From positions 22,986 through 74,661 of the forward strand of contig PXUB01000019.1 in the NCBI GenBank assembly GCA_003009755.1: a stretch of DNA of 51,676 bases, read 5' to 3'. This document shows, piece after piece, positions 26,017-34,701 of this stretch. Position 1 is the stretch's first letter. Each line of letters begins with the position of its first letter. Both the position numbers and the translations under genes were made by a program. This DNA is from Thermoplasmatales archaeon SW_10_69_26. Its GTDB lineage: Archaea; Thermoplasmatota; SW-10-69-26. The notes under the pieces were generated by a model. That model was not told where the DNA came from. It worked only from the letters and a program-made list of their open reading frames with translations, and made no database searches.

Positions 26017-28293
26017 TCATGCCCGTCGCGTCAGGCGGGCCCCCAGACCGACGCCGGCGAGCACGGCGGTCAGCCCCAACGGGGTCTCCTGGGCGTCGGC
26101 GGTCCCGTTGGTCGCGGTCTCGGGTTCCTGTTCTCCCCCCTCACGGCTCGGCTCCGAGCGCTCCTCGCTGGCTTGCTCCTCGTCGTCGGGGTTCGACGTG
26201 GCCCGCGGCGGGTTGGATCCGACCTCCTCGTCCCCCTCGTCGGCGCTGGATCGCTCGAGGGACTCCTCCTCAGCGACCGTCACGTTGACGCGCTCGACGT
26301 CGGTCCCGCCGGGTCCGTTGGCTTGCACCGCGATCGTGGCGTCCTCCTCGGTGAGGCGGACCTCGAGGAACGTGTTCCGCGTCTCGTCGACGGCGACCTC
26401 GTCGACGGAGACGCCGAACGTGTCGACCGGGCCGCCGCTGGCGAGCCAGGTGACGTTCACCGTACCGGGCTCGACGACGTCGCCCTCCTGGGGGTTCGTG
26501 ATCGCAACCTCGGGTGGCTCGGGCGGGGGCTCCTCGACGGTGAGGGTGACCGTGCCGCGGCTGGTGGCATCGGTCTCGTCGGTGACCTCGACCTGGAGAT
26601 TGCGCTCTCCCGCCTCCTCGAACGTCCACGTCGTGTTCGCGGCCTCGGTCTCGCGGTCGGGCTCGAAGCTCCCGTTGGCCTGGAAATCCCAGGCGAAGCT
26701 CACGAGCTCGTGGCCGTCGGGGTCGGTCGAGTTCGCCAGATCGAACCAGGCCTCCTCGCCCACGCGGACGGGCTGGGCGTGCGTGAGCTCGACGTCGGGG
26801 GCCTGCGTGGAGGCCTCCTCGTCCCCGGATTCGGAGACGTGGATCGTGCGGACGAACGGCTCCGTCGAGGTTCGACCGTGGGAGTCGACGGCGACGAGCT
26901 CGATCTCGTGGCTACCGGTCTCGTTGAACACGCGGTAGAGGCGAGGCTGCTCGCGCGTCATCTCCTCCCTCTCGCCGTCGATCGTCCAGATGTAGCGCTC
27001 GATGCGGTCCCGACGGTCGGGATCGCGGCTGTCGGATGCATCGAGGGTGACCTCCTCGCCGGCCTCGGGGTCGGCGGGCACGGTCTCGAAGTACGGGTCC
27101 GGCGGCGTGTTCGTGGCCTCGACGACGGCCTCGTAGCCGTCGACGTAGCCGTACCCGGCCGCCTTGTCCCAGCCCTCCTCGCCGAGGTCGCTGGCGGTCT
27201 GGGTGAGCAGATCCTTGACACGCTCGGGCGTGGGTTGCTCCTCGGTGGCGCGGTCGAGGGCCTGCCAGACGATCATGGCCAGACCGCCGACGTGGGGAGC
27301 GGCCATGCTGGTGCCGGTCCTCGTGCAGTCGGTGTCGTAGCCGTCGACCGCCTCGGGGCAGGCGGCGGTGATGTTCGTGCCGGGGGCGACGACGTCGGGC
27401 TTGCGCCACGTCTCGTCGTCGGCGGAGTCGGCCGGGTTCGGGCCGCGGCTGGAGTACCCGGCGACGGTGTGCTGGGTGCGGCGCACGGTGTCGTTGCCGT
27501 CCACGGCGCCGACGGCCAGGGCTTCGGGGGTGGCGGCCGGGGCGGGGATGCGGTCCGCCTCGCCGCCGCCCTCCGTGCAGCCCCCGCTGACGTTGCCCGA
27601 GTCCGGGCCGCAGTTGCCGGCAGCGGGGACGACGAGGATGCCGGCCTCGGTGGCCTCCCGGACCTTCTCCATGAGCGGGGTGTACTCGCGCTCGTCTTGG
27701 GGTTCGACGTCGGCGAACGAGACCACGATCGTGCGGACCTTCGTGTTGCCCGTCCAGTTCGTGTCGCCCTCGTTGTAGTCCATCACCCAGTCGATCCCCT
27801 TCGTGAGACCGTTCACGGAGAAGCCGACGTCGTTGGAGATCTTGACGTCGACGAGCGCGGCCCCGGGCGCGACGCCGCGGGGGCCGGCGTCCCCCCCGCC
27901 GCGGCCGAGCGCGGTCGAGGCCACGTGGGTCCCGTGGCCGTCGCGGTCGTCGGGGTCGATCTTCTCCCGGCTGAGGGGCTCCTTGTCGCGGATGCACTGG
28001 CAGTCGCTGTCGTAGCGGGCGCCGGCGACGAACGCGTTCTTGAACGTGGGGTGGTCGTCGTCGACGCCGGTGTCGAGCACAGCGATAGCGCCGCCGCGCC
28101 CGTCGAGCTTGTTCACGTCCTCGAGCTGCTCGGCGTAGGATTGGACGTTGTCGGGGTAGGTGTCGCTGCCGACGGCTTTGATCGCCTTCGTCGAGACGTC
28201 CAGCGCGCTGGCGGCCGGGACCAGGGCCACGAGCACGATCAGGCCCAGGCCGAGGAGGCCGAGAGCAACACGCTTGGGACGCCTCACCGTCAT
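26017..28293 (-). CDS. Secreted subtilisin-like serine protease with PKD domains and C-terminal anchor
   Basis: 758 residues from the ATG at 28293; the upstream GTG at 28317 would lie before the expected transcription start. Signal peptide at about 8-30. The S8 catalytic domain covers about 40-400: Asp in AVLDTGVDD, His in DGHGTHVAST, the oxyanion Asn in AAGN and Ser in GTSMAAPH. No separate pro-domain is obvious beyond a short stretch. Two PKD-like domains follow (about 405-500 and 520-635), then an Ig-like domain with NVTWLASGG, an acidic Ser/Glu linker, and the tail TPLGLTAVLAGVGLGARL ending in RRA. It acts on the cell surface, probably degrading extracellular protein. Confidence 0.9.
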   Translation of the reverse strand: MTVRRPKRVALGLLGLGLIVLVALVPAASALDVSTKAIKAVGSDTYPDNVQSYAEQLEDVNKLDGRGGAIAVLDTGVDDDHPTFKNAFVAGARYDSDCQCIRDKEPLSREKIDPDDRDGHGTHVASTALGRGGGDAGPRGVAPGAALVDVKISNDVGFSVNGLTKGIDWVMDYNEGDTNWTGNTKVRTIVVSFADVEPQDEREYTPLMEKVREATEAGILVVPAAGNCGPDSGNVSGGCTEGGGEADRIPAPAATPEALAVGAVDGNDTVRRTQHTVAGYSSRGPNPADSADDETWRKPDVVAPGTNITAACPEAVDGYDTDCTRTGTSMAAPHVGGLAMIVWQALDRATEEQPTPERVKDLLTQTASDLGEEGWDKAAGYGYVDGYEAVVEATNTPPDPYFETVPADPEAGEEVTLDASDSRDPDRRDRIERYIWTIDGEREEMTREQPRLYRVFNETGSHEIELVAVDSHGRTSTEPFVRTIHVSESGDEEASTQAPDVELTHAQPVRVGEEAWFDLANSTDPDGHELVSFAWDFQANGSFEPDRETEAANTTWTFEEAGERNLQVEVTDETDATSRGTVTLTVEEPPPEPPEVAITNPQEGDVVEPGTVNVTWLASGGPVDTFGVSVDEVAVDETRNTFLEVRLTEEDATIAVQANGPGGTDVERVNVTVAEEESLERSSADEGDEEVGSNPPRATSNPDDEEQASEERSEPSREGGEQEPETATNGTADAQETPLGLTAVLAGVGLGARLTRRA

Positions 28294-28319
28294 CTCATCG
28301 TCTGGCACCCTAGGCACAA

Positions 28320-28327
28320 CTTAAACC
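28320..28327 (-). promoter_or_regulatory. TATA-like box for the subtilase
   Basis: On the minus strand GGTTTAAG, centred 30 nt before the ATG at 28293. It decides the start, because a GTG at 28317 would fall between the box and the transcription start. Confidence 0.55.
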
Positions 28328-28342
28328 TTCCCGCACGCCGGT

Positions 28343-28765
28343 TCACCGGTCGACCGATCGAGGGGGCCACCACCGCCACGAGCCGGCGTCGTCGGGGATC
28401 TGCGGAGGCTCGAGCTCGTCCGCGAGATCGGCCCACTCGTCCTTGAGGGCCGCCATCGCCAAGCCCGCCTCGTGGGTCCGCGCCAGGCGAGCGATCGCGA
28501 GCTGCAGCTCGACCGGCGGACGACGGGCCACCAAGAGATCCGCGCCGCGGTAGAGGGCCCTGTGGGGATCGTGGACGTCGTCGACGTGGGCGTGGACGTC
28601 CCTGGGGGCACCCTCCAGGGCGTGAGGGTCGACGTCTACAGCGACCAGGTGAGCCTTGGGGAACCGCTCCGCCACGGTGGCGAGGAGGTCGAAGCGGCCT
28701 CCGACCCCGATCTCGACGACGCGGGGAGCCGGGGGCAGGGAGGCCAAGATGGCGGCCGGCAGCAC
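28343..28765 (-). CDS. UPF0146 family protein (methyltransferase-like fold)
   Basis: 140 residues from GTG 28765; a TTG at 28747 is an alternative and would fit a leaderless start. Near the N-terminus PRVVEIGVGGRFDLL matches the degenerate SAM-binding motif of the archaeal UPF0146 family, followed by VAVDVDP and YRGADLLVARRPPVELQ, the conserved family core. Biochemical function is unknown. It is divergent from the GNAT gene with only 36 bp between starts, so the two promoters overlap. Confidence 0.8.
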   Translation of the reverse strand: MLPAAILASLPPAPRVVEIGVGGRFDLLATVAERFPKAHLVAVDVDPHALEGAPRDVHAHVDDVHDPHRALYRGADLLVARRPPVELQLAIARLARTHEAGLAMAALKDEWADLADELEPPQIPDDAGSWRWWPPRSVDR

Positions 28766-28771
28766 AGGTAC

Positions 28772-28778
28772 CTTTAGG
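28772..28778 (+). promoter_or_regulatory. TATA-like box for the GNAT gene
   Basis: CTTTAGG, 24-30 nt before the GTG at 28802, inside the divergent start region. Its reverse complement could also serve the opposite gene if that starts at TTG 28747. Confidence 0.45.
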
Positions 28779-28801
28779 GTGGGCGACCGGTTGAAGGCTT
28801 C

Positions 28802-29248
28802 GTGCGTCCCCCGGTCCAGTACCGGTTGTTCGACGACGAGGACCTCCACGAGGTCCTTCGGCTGGCCAACGACGCGTTGGACGAGGACTACGATGGAGGT
28901 CTGTTCCTTCATTTCGCACGCCTGCACCCGGAGGCCTTCCACGTGGCCGAGGCCGGCGACGAGATCCTCGGGTTCGTCATGGGCACCGTGCAGCGGGCCT
29001 ACCAGGCCCGGATCCTGGCGTTGGCGGTCGCCGACGGTTGGCGTCGTCAGGGTGTCGGCACCCGGCTGACCCAGCGGTTCCTGACGGCGTTCCGCCAGCA
29101 CGGCGTCAAACGGGTCACGCTCGAGGTGCGCGTGTCGAACGACGGCGCCAAGGAGCTGTACCGCTCGATGGGGTTCGAGACGGACGACGTCATCGAGGAG
29201 TACTACAACGACGGGGAAGACGCCTACGTCATGGTGCGGACGCTGTAG
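28802..29248 (+). CDS. GNAT acetyltransferase (RimI/Ard1-like)
   Basis: 148 residues from GTG 28802. The acetyl-CoA motif is RRQGVG near residue 80, in the context ILALAVADGWRRQGVGTRL. The C-terminal half has LEVRVSND..AKELYRSMGF and EEYYNDGEDAYVM, which are the marks of RimI/Naa10 N-terminal protein acetyltransferases, where the YY and Y residues line the peptide site. It probably acetylates protein N-termini. Full length. It has its own leaderless-type promoter. Confidence 0.88.
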   Translation: MRPPVQYRLFDDEDLHEVLRLANDALDEDYDGGLFLHFARLHPEAFHVAEAGDEILGFVMGTVQRAYQARILALAVADGWRRQGVGTRLTQRFLTAFRQHGVKRVTLEVRVSNDGAKELYRSMGFETDDVIEEYYNDGEDAYVMVRTL

Positions 29249-29322
29249 AAGAAAGGAAGACCGGGAGCGAGGGCAAGCCCTCGTAGGCGGCCAAGGCCGC
29301 AGGACCGTCGGCTTCGGCAGCC

Positions 29323-29604
29323 CTACGGTGTGGCTTTGGGCTTCTCGTGGTTGGTCGCGATCTCCTCGAGGCGGTTGGAAACCTGCGAGGGTTCGGAGAA
29401 CTCCTCGTCAGACAGGCTCGACGCCAGCTCCTTGCCGAGCGTGAAGATCGCCTTCTTGTGGTCGGACTTCGACCGGTGGACGTGCGTGGGCTCGACCCCG
29501 ACGTCCTCGTATTCGTCGAAGGCGGGAGCTTGCTCCTCGCCTTCCATGTGGTGCTTGATCTGGGCCAGCAATGTGTGCAACTGGATCAGTTCGTTCTTGT
29601 GCAC
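29323..29604 (-). CDS. UPF0058 family protein
   Basis: 93 residues. The N-terminus MHKNELIQLHTLLAQIKHHME matches the archaeal UPF0058 family, a small helical protein with conserved His residues at 2, 10, 18 and 19 and a later VHRSKSDHKKAIFTL motif. Function unknown; metal binding by the His residues has been suggested for relatives. Monocistronic, with a strong TATA box upstream. Confidence 0.82.
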   Translation of the reverse strand: MHKNELIQLHTLLAQIKHHMEGEEQAPAFDEYEDVGVEPTHVHRSKSDHKKAIFTLGKELASSLSDEEFSEPSQVSNRLEEIATNHEKPKATP

Positions 29605-29643
29605 AGGTCATCCCCTCCTGCATGACCGGAAACACGTCACCCC

Positions 29644-29651
29644 AATATAAA
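29644..29651 (-). promoter_or_regulatory. TATA box for the UPF0058 gene
   Basis: On the minus strand TTTATATT, one of the clearest boxes in the window, 40-47 nt before the ATG at 29604. The leader carries GGAGGGGATGA close to the start, a good ribosome site. Confidence 0.6.
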
Positions 29652-29799
29652 CGTTTGTCAAGCTGACCCACCTGCGTTCGGCGATGCGACGGACGAGCCG
29701 GGCCGGAGCCGGATGCCCCGGCCCGGGTCCGCTGGAGAAGAAGGCCCCCGTCGGAGGGTCTGAAGGTGTCGGGATCTCGACGCGTTGACGAACGCGACG

Positions 29800-31101
29800 T
29801 CAGAGGTCGTCGCGGGTGTAGACGTCGACCCCGTCGGGCTTCTGGGTCACGTTGCCCATCTTCATCCCGACGACGGTCTGGATGCCCTTGTCCTGGGCGA
29901 TCTCGAGCAGACGCTGCGTGATGACGCCGTCGAAGACGACGGCCTGCTGACCCTGGCCCTCCTCGCGCAGGGTCTCGGCGAGGTCGCGGACCGGGATCGG
30001 ACCGTGGGTCACGTCGCCGGAGGGATCGAAGAGGACGCCCTCGAGATCACCGGAGAGCTCGCTCAGCTTGTCGCTGTACGTGGACAGCTGGGCCTTGGCG
30101 GTGTCGGCCGTGGAGGGGTCCTCCTTCTCGGGGGGCTCCTGGTAGCGCTCCTCCTCATCCTCGGCTTCCTCTTCGGCTTCCGGCTCCTCCTCTTCCTCGG
30201 GCTCGGGTTCGGGCTCCTTGGTCTGGGGCTCGGCGGTCTCCTGCGTCGTCTCCGGGCCTAGCTGCTGGAGGTCCCATTCCTCGAGGAACTGCTGGGTCGG
30301 CAGCTTGGCGCGGATCGCCTTCATGACCTGCTTCTGGGTCAGCTCCTCGACCTCGTGGGACTGGGGAGCTTTGGCGATGAAGTCGAGGTCGGCGACCTGT
30401 AGAAGCTCCTTGAGCAGCAGCTTGCCGCCGCGGTCGCCGTCGACGAACGCGGTCGTCACGCGCTCCTGCGTGAGCTCCTTGATCGTGTCCGGGATGCTGG
30501 TGCCCTCGGTGGCGATGGCGTTCTTGATGCCGTTCTCGAGGAGGTTGGAGACGTCGTTGCGGCCTTCGACGACGATGATGGCGTCGGAGGAGGAGACGTT
30601 GGGGCCGGCGGGGAGGTGCTCGGAGCCGTAGGCGACGAGCTCCTCGACCTTGACGTCCTTCTTGACCTCGGAGACGATGTCGCCGCCGGAGGCGGTGGCT
30701 TCGCCTTCGCCGATCGTGTCCAACAGTTCCTTGGCGCGTTCGCGGACGCGAGCCCGCTTGGACTCGCGGACGTCGTCGATGGCGTCGACCTCGACCTCGG
30801 CTTCGCAGGGACCGATGCGATCGATGGACTCCAGCGCGGCGGCGAGGATCGAGGTCTCGACCTTGTCGAGGCTGGACGGGAGCGTGATCTGGCCCTCCGT
30901 CTGGCCTCCTTCCGAGTCGGTGCTAACCTCGATCCGGCCGATCCGGCCGCTCTTCTGTAGATCGCGGAGATCCAGCTCGTCGCCGAGCAGGCCCTCCGTT
31001 TGGCCGAAGATCGCGCCGATGACGTCGGGTTTCTCCACGACGCCATTCGCGTTCATCCGGGCCTTGATCAGGTACTTCGTGGTGGTGGGATCGATGTCCA
31101 T
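29800..31101 (-). CDS. dnaG: Archaeal DnaG primase-like protein
   Basis: 433 residues. The N-terminus TTTKYLIKARMNANGVVEKPDVIGAIFGQTEGLLG is broken here only in part but its family is plain: archaeal DnaG. The TOPRIM domain spans about 170-260 with the catalytic Glu in VVEGRNDVSNLL and DxD in AFVDGDRGG, followed by KAPQSHEVEELTQ. An acidic Glu/Pro-rich linker (about 295-350) precedes a C-terminal domain found in this family. It makes RNA primers in some archaea and is also associated with the exosome. The ATG at 31101 has no good box close by; the upstream 268 bp hold no gene. Confidence 0.93.
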   Translation of the reverse strand: MDIDPTTTKYLIKARMNANGVVEKPDVIGAIFGQTEGLLGDELDLRDLQKSGRIGRIEVSTDSEGGQTEGQITLPSSLDKVETSILAAALESIDRIGPCEAEVEVDAIDDVRESKRARVRERAKELLDTIGEGEATASGGDIVSEVKKDVKVEELVAYGSEHLPAGPNVSSSDAIIVVEGRNDVSNLLENGIKNAIATEGTSIPDTIKELTQERVTTAFVDGDRGGKLLLKELLQVADLDFIAKAPQSHEVEELTQKQVMKAIRAKLPTQQFLEEWDLQQLGPETTQETAEPQTKEPEPEPEEEEEPEAEEEAEDEEERYQEPPEKEDPSTADTAKAQLSTYSDKLSELSGDLEGVLFDPSGDVTHGPIPVRDLAETLREEGQGQQAVVFDGVITQRLLEIAQDKGIQTVVGMKMGNVTQKPDGVDVYTRDDL

Positions 31102-31332
31102 TGGGGGAGCTCCTGGACGTCACATAGCAGCCGGCATCGACCCCATCGAGGGGAGGAAGGGCCCCCGTTGGCGGAACCAGCCCCCCGCGAGAGGGTGCCT
31201 ACCCAACGGAGGGAGGGAACGCGGGTGAAGGGTGAACGTGGACGGCGGGTGACGCGGGAACGGACGCCCTCCCCGTCGCCGATGGGGCCGGCCCGCTCCT
31301 ATGTGGATGCCGAGAACATGCCGAGCCGGTAG

Positions 31333-31361
31333 AAAAAGGTTGAGGCCGACGCGTCTCGGCC
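31333..31361 (-). terminator. Intrinsic terminator after the TOPRIM gene
   Basis: On the minus strand a 6-bp perfect hairpin (GGCCGA/TCGGCC, 6-nt loop) is followed after seven bases by TTTTT. It starts 8 nt past the stop at 31370. Confidence 0.55.
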
Positions 31362-31369
31362 CTGGGGCG

Positions 31370-31774
31370 TCATCGGACGCGGCCGGCGCGCTCCCGAAGC
31401 CGCTGGAGGACGCTGGGCATCTCCTCGATCGTCTTCGCCTCCGAGCGGGCCAGCCGGGCCATCTCCTGGCGGAAGTGCTCGTCGACGTCGACGGCGTGCG
31501 TCTCGAGCACCTCCTTGACGCGGTGGTGGATCGAGCCGCCGGTTCGGTCCCAGTCCAGCAGCAGGATCAGCGATTGGTGGTTGCGCGCCAGGCGATCGGC
31601 GGTGTCGATCAGGCGCTCTCCGTCGTGGACGAGCAGGATGACCCCGCTGCAGCCCAGGGTCTCGAGAGCTTCGCGGTCGTGGGCGCCTTCGACGAGGATC
31701 GGCGTGTTCGCGTTGGCTCGGCGCAGGTCCTCGATGAGGTTCTCGAGCTGCGTGAGCCGTTCGCGGACGGTCAC
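31370..31774 (-). CDS. Small TOPRIM-domain protein
   Basis: 134 residues from GTG 31774, which overlaps the upstream stop (GTGA). TOPRIM marks: Glu in PILVEGAHDREAL near residue 30 and DxD in LLLDWDRTG near 72. Small stand-alone TOPRIM proteins like this are common in archaea and are related to the nuclease/primase core (RNase M5-like). The reaction is not known. Longer frames upstream are antisense noise. Coupled to the UPF0235 gene. Confidence 0.8.
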   Translation of the reverse strand: MTVRERLTQLENLIEDLRRANANTPILVEGAHDREALETLGCSGVILLVHDGERLIDTADRLARNHQSLILLLDWDRTGGSIHHRVKEVLETHAVDVDEHFRQEMARLARSEAKTIEEMPSVLQRLRERAGRVR

Positions 31775-32085
31775 GGTTGGCCCTCCTGCAGGCGTTCGAG
31801 CGCTTGCTCGGGGGTCAGGCCGCGGGCCAGCACCCGCTTGCGCGTGCTCTTGTGGCCTTGCTGGATGCCGACCTCGGCGGCCTCGATCCCCAGCCGGGCA
31901 GCCACGAGCTCGCAAAGGGCTCGGTTGGCCTCCCCGCCCTCGGCAGGAGCTTGCACGCGAACGTCGATGCGCTCGCGCCACTCGTTGTACCCATCCGGGA
32001 ACACGTCCGACTTGGCGGAGGGGGTCACGTCCACGTCGAGGAGGATCCCGCCGTCGCAGGATCGCACGGCGCCCTGCACACCCAT
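31771..32085 (-). CDS. UPF0235 (DUF167/YggU) family protein
   Basis: 104 residues. The family pattern is complete: VDVTPSAKSD near 18, then VRVQAPAEGGEANRALCELVA near 48 and the conserved GHKSTRKRV near 83. This small, universally spread family has no settled function. The first gene of a two-gene unit with the TOPRIM protein. Full length. Confidence 0.87.
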   Translation of the reverse strand: MGVQGAVRSCDGGILLDVDVTPSAKSDVFPDGYNEWRERIDVRVQAPAEGGEANRALCELVAARLGIEAAEVGIQQGHKSTRKRVLARGLTPEQALERLQEGQP

Positions 32086-32240
32086 CCTGTTAGGTGCCCC
32101 CCTACAAGTCGGTTCCCCCGTCGTTCACCCCGGCCGCCCACGGTCCGTTCGACGCTGGATCTTCTACGCTTCAAGATTTCCCTGTACCTATGTCCCACTT
32201 TTTTCCGAGGGACGGAGGGAGGGGGCCCTCGAGTGGACCG

Positions 32241-32450
32241 ATGCGAACGACGCTACTCGCCTTGACCGTGCTTGCGCTCGCGACGGTCGGTGCCGATCCG
32301 GCCCTCGCGCAGGACCCGTGCGAACCCTCGTGCGACGTCGATACGTCGGAGACGCCGGCAGCGAGCGGGCCGACGCTTGCCCCTGCCCTCCTGGCGATGA
32401 CGGCGCTCGCAGTCGTTCTCCTGCGGGCCCCCTCGTTACGCAGAAGGTAG
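32241..32450 (+). CDS. Tiny secreted, C-terminally anchored protein
   Basis: 69 residues. Signal peptide at 1-23 (hydrophobic run LLALTVLALATVG, ending PALAQ). A 20-residue outer part has two Cys (DPCEPSCDVD), then a second hydrophobic helix (PALLAMTALAVVLL) and a basic end PSLRRR. The tail resembles those of the subtilase and beta-propeller proteins. With so little between signal and anchor it may be a small surface or lipid-linked component, or a remnant. It lies 52 bp before the Ser/Thr kinase gene in the same direction. Confidence 0.6.
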   Translation: MRTTLLALTVLALATVGADPALAQDPCEPSCDVDTSETPAASGPTLAPALLAMTALAVVLLRAPSLRRR

Positions 32451-32467
32451 ATGTTTCGCGTCGGAAA

Positions 32468-32477
32468 GGACTAAAAA
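32468..32477 (+). promoter_or_regulatory. TATA-like box for the Ser/Thr kinase
   Basis: GGACTAAAAA, about 26-35 nt before the ATG at 32503; a leaderless or near-leaderless start. Confidence 0.45.
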
Positions 32478-32502
32478 CCGCCGAGACGATGCCCTCTGAC
32501 GC

Positions 32503-34701
32503 ATGGTCGACCTGGGGGCGCTGGGCATCCTTGCCCAAGCCGGGACGGGCTTCTTCGTCCTGCTGGTAGGCCTAGTCGCTCTGGTCTCCGCGTCCCCCCG
32601 TCGACATACCGTTTCCTTCGCCCTTTTCCTCGTCCTCTGGGGGGGACTCCTGCTGGCCGGGAACTTCGCCACCCTGGCGGTCGACGCGGGGAACCTCGCG
32701 CAGGCCGAGGAGCTGTTGATCCTGCATGCGGTGTTGCAGGGGCTGGCGTTCCTGCCGTTGATCGTGTTCACGTTATCCTACCCTCCCTCGCAGCAGACGG
32801 ACCTCGGCCGGTGGCCGGTGCTGGCCGCCGTCCTCGCACCGCCACTGGCGGTCCTGGCGACGGTCCTCGTCGATCCGGGCCTGTTCCACGAGGGCTTCGC
32901 CACGGACGACGGTGGGCTCGAGGGGTCGTGGGGGATCGGCAAGGCGGGCGTCTTCCTCGCGTTCCGGTTGGCCATCTACGCGACGCTGGCCCGGCTCGTG
33001 CTCGTGCGCGAGCACTTGACGAACGACCTCGAACGCCGGCAGGCGCTGTCCGTCCTGCTCGGCTTCTCCCTGTTCATCGGCTACGAGTCGATGCAGGATC
33101 TGCTGCTGTTCGCCGGGACGGCGACGGACCCGATGAACACCAGCCTGCCCTCGATCGTGTTCGCGGCGACCTCGGCGTTGGGCGTCGGCGTGTTGGCCTG
33201 GGTCGGCGTCCGTCTGCTGGGCCGGCGGGGCTCGGTGGCCGGCGTCTCGCGCGGGCTGACCGTCGGCTGCCTGGCGGGGTCGCTGGCGTTGGGCCTCATC
33301 TCCGGGGCCTCTTCCACGTGGTCGGCGATCCCCGAGATCTCCGGAGCCAGCCTGTGGCGGGTCGGCGCCGTGGCCTTGATCGTGTCGGCGGTGACCTGGT
33401 TCGAGCAAGCCGAGCCCGACCGAATCCTCCCCCGCTTGGCGGCGGTGTTCGGCTGGCTGAGCCTGGCTGCAGCTGTCTTGTTGACGATGCACCTGGGTCT
33501 GGCGAGCCTGCTGGGCTCGTCGCTGTATGCGTTCGTCGCGCTCTGGGGCAGCCTGGTGGCCGGGGCCGCGGCGGTCGCCATCCACCGGCCGGGTACCTTC
33601 GCCGAGGTGCTGCGCCGGCTTCGGCGCAAACGCTCGTCGGTGGGGCAGGCCCGACGCGACCTGGAGCTCTACGAGGCGGCGTTGCTGTCCGGCCGGGAGA
33701 CGCAGACGCTCGACGACCTGCGCCAGCAGATGGGGATCTCGAGCGCCGAGCACCAAGTCATGGAGCGGCTCACGGACCCTCACTCGGCGATGCCGATCCC
33801 CGAGCGGGGACCGTTCCGGACCGGCGACGTCGTCGACGATCGCTACGAGCTCGAGGAGCTGTTGGGAGAGGGCGCCTCCTCGCACGTCTTCCGAGCCCGC
33901 GACCGGCCCGAGGACCGGACGGTGGCCCTCAAGATCCTCGATCGGCGCAACGCGGGAAGCCCGCAGGCGTTGCGGGAGTTCGTCCACGAGTCCCGCGTGT
34001 GCCTGCGGTTGCGGCATCCGCACTTCCTGGATACCTACGACCTCGGCGAGGTCGAGGGCCAGCCCTACCTCTCCTTCGAGCTCGCCGAGAGCGGCAGCCT
34101 GGCCGAGGCCATCGGCGACGACGGCCTCGAGACCGAGCACGCCACGCGGTTGATCGAGGGCGTGTTGGCCGGCCTGCAGCACCTGCACGAGGAAGGCCTC
34201 GTGCATCGCGATCTCAAACCCTCCAACCTTCTGATCGACGAGGACGGCCGGGCGAACATCGGCGATCTGGGCTTGGCCTACTCCTGGGACGCCGAACGCA
34301 CGCAACAACTGGGGCCCGAGACCGGCGGCTTCCGGGAGGGCACGCCGGCGTACATGAGCCCGGAGACGCTGATGGGCCATCCTCCCTCGCCGGCGAGCGA
34401 CGTGTACGCGGTAGGCGCGATCCTCGTCGAGGCGGTCACCGGCGCGCACTACCTCGGGCTCCAGGGGGCGCCCTATGCCACGGTCCGCAAAGCGGTGCTC
34501 GACACCCCGCCGCGCTTGCACAGGATCGACCCCGACCTGGTGCCGATCTGCCGACGAGCGCTGCACAAGGACCCGTCCCGGCGCTACGGGTCGGCCGCCG
34601 AGATGCGAGAGGCGATCCTCGAGACGGTGTCACCGAGGCGCGAGCACACCGACGAGATGATCTGGCGGGAGATCGGTCATCGCGGTTCGGGGCGAACCGC
34701 G
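32503..34701 (+). CDS. Membrane Ser/Thr protein kinase (Hanks type)
   Basis: 733 codons are counted up to the C tract; the reading frame then runs on antisense through the FHA gene to 35403, so the true stop is not seen. Residues 1-370 hold about ten to twelve hydrophobic segments, an unusually large membrane sensor part. A linker of about 70 residues leads to the kinase domain (about 445-700): Gly loop GEGASSHVFRA, Lys in VALKIL, catalytic loop HRDLKPSNLL, DLG in place of DFG, and activation-segment end GTPAYMSPE. It should phosphorylate Ser/Thr on proteins. The converging neighbour has an FHA domain, the standard phospho-Thr reader, which suggests a pair. Confidence 0.87.

Noticed and set aside
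25888-28446. An 852-codon plus-strand frame across citrate synthase and the subtilase
   Set aside because: Antisense shadow; the opposite strand has two complete enzymes with all active-site motifs.
31279-31332. Short frame of 17 codons between dnaG and the TOPRIM gene (MGPARSYVDAENMP...)
   Set aside because: Too short, no promoter or ribosome site that stands out, and no neighbour support.
32773-34566. A 597-codon minus-strand frame opposite the Ser/Thr kinase
   Set aside because: Arg/Gln-rich, no domain pattern; shadow of the kinase gene.
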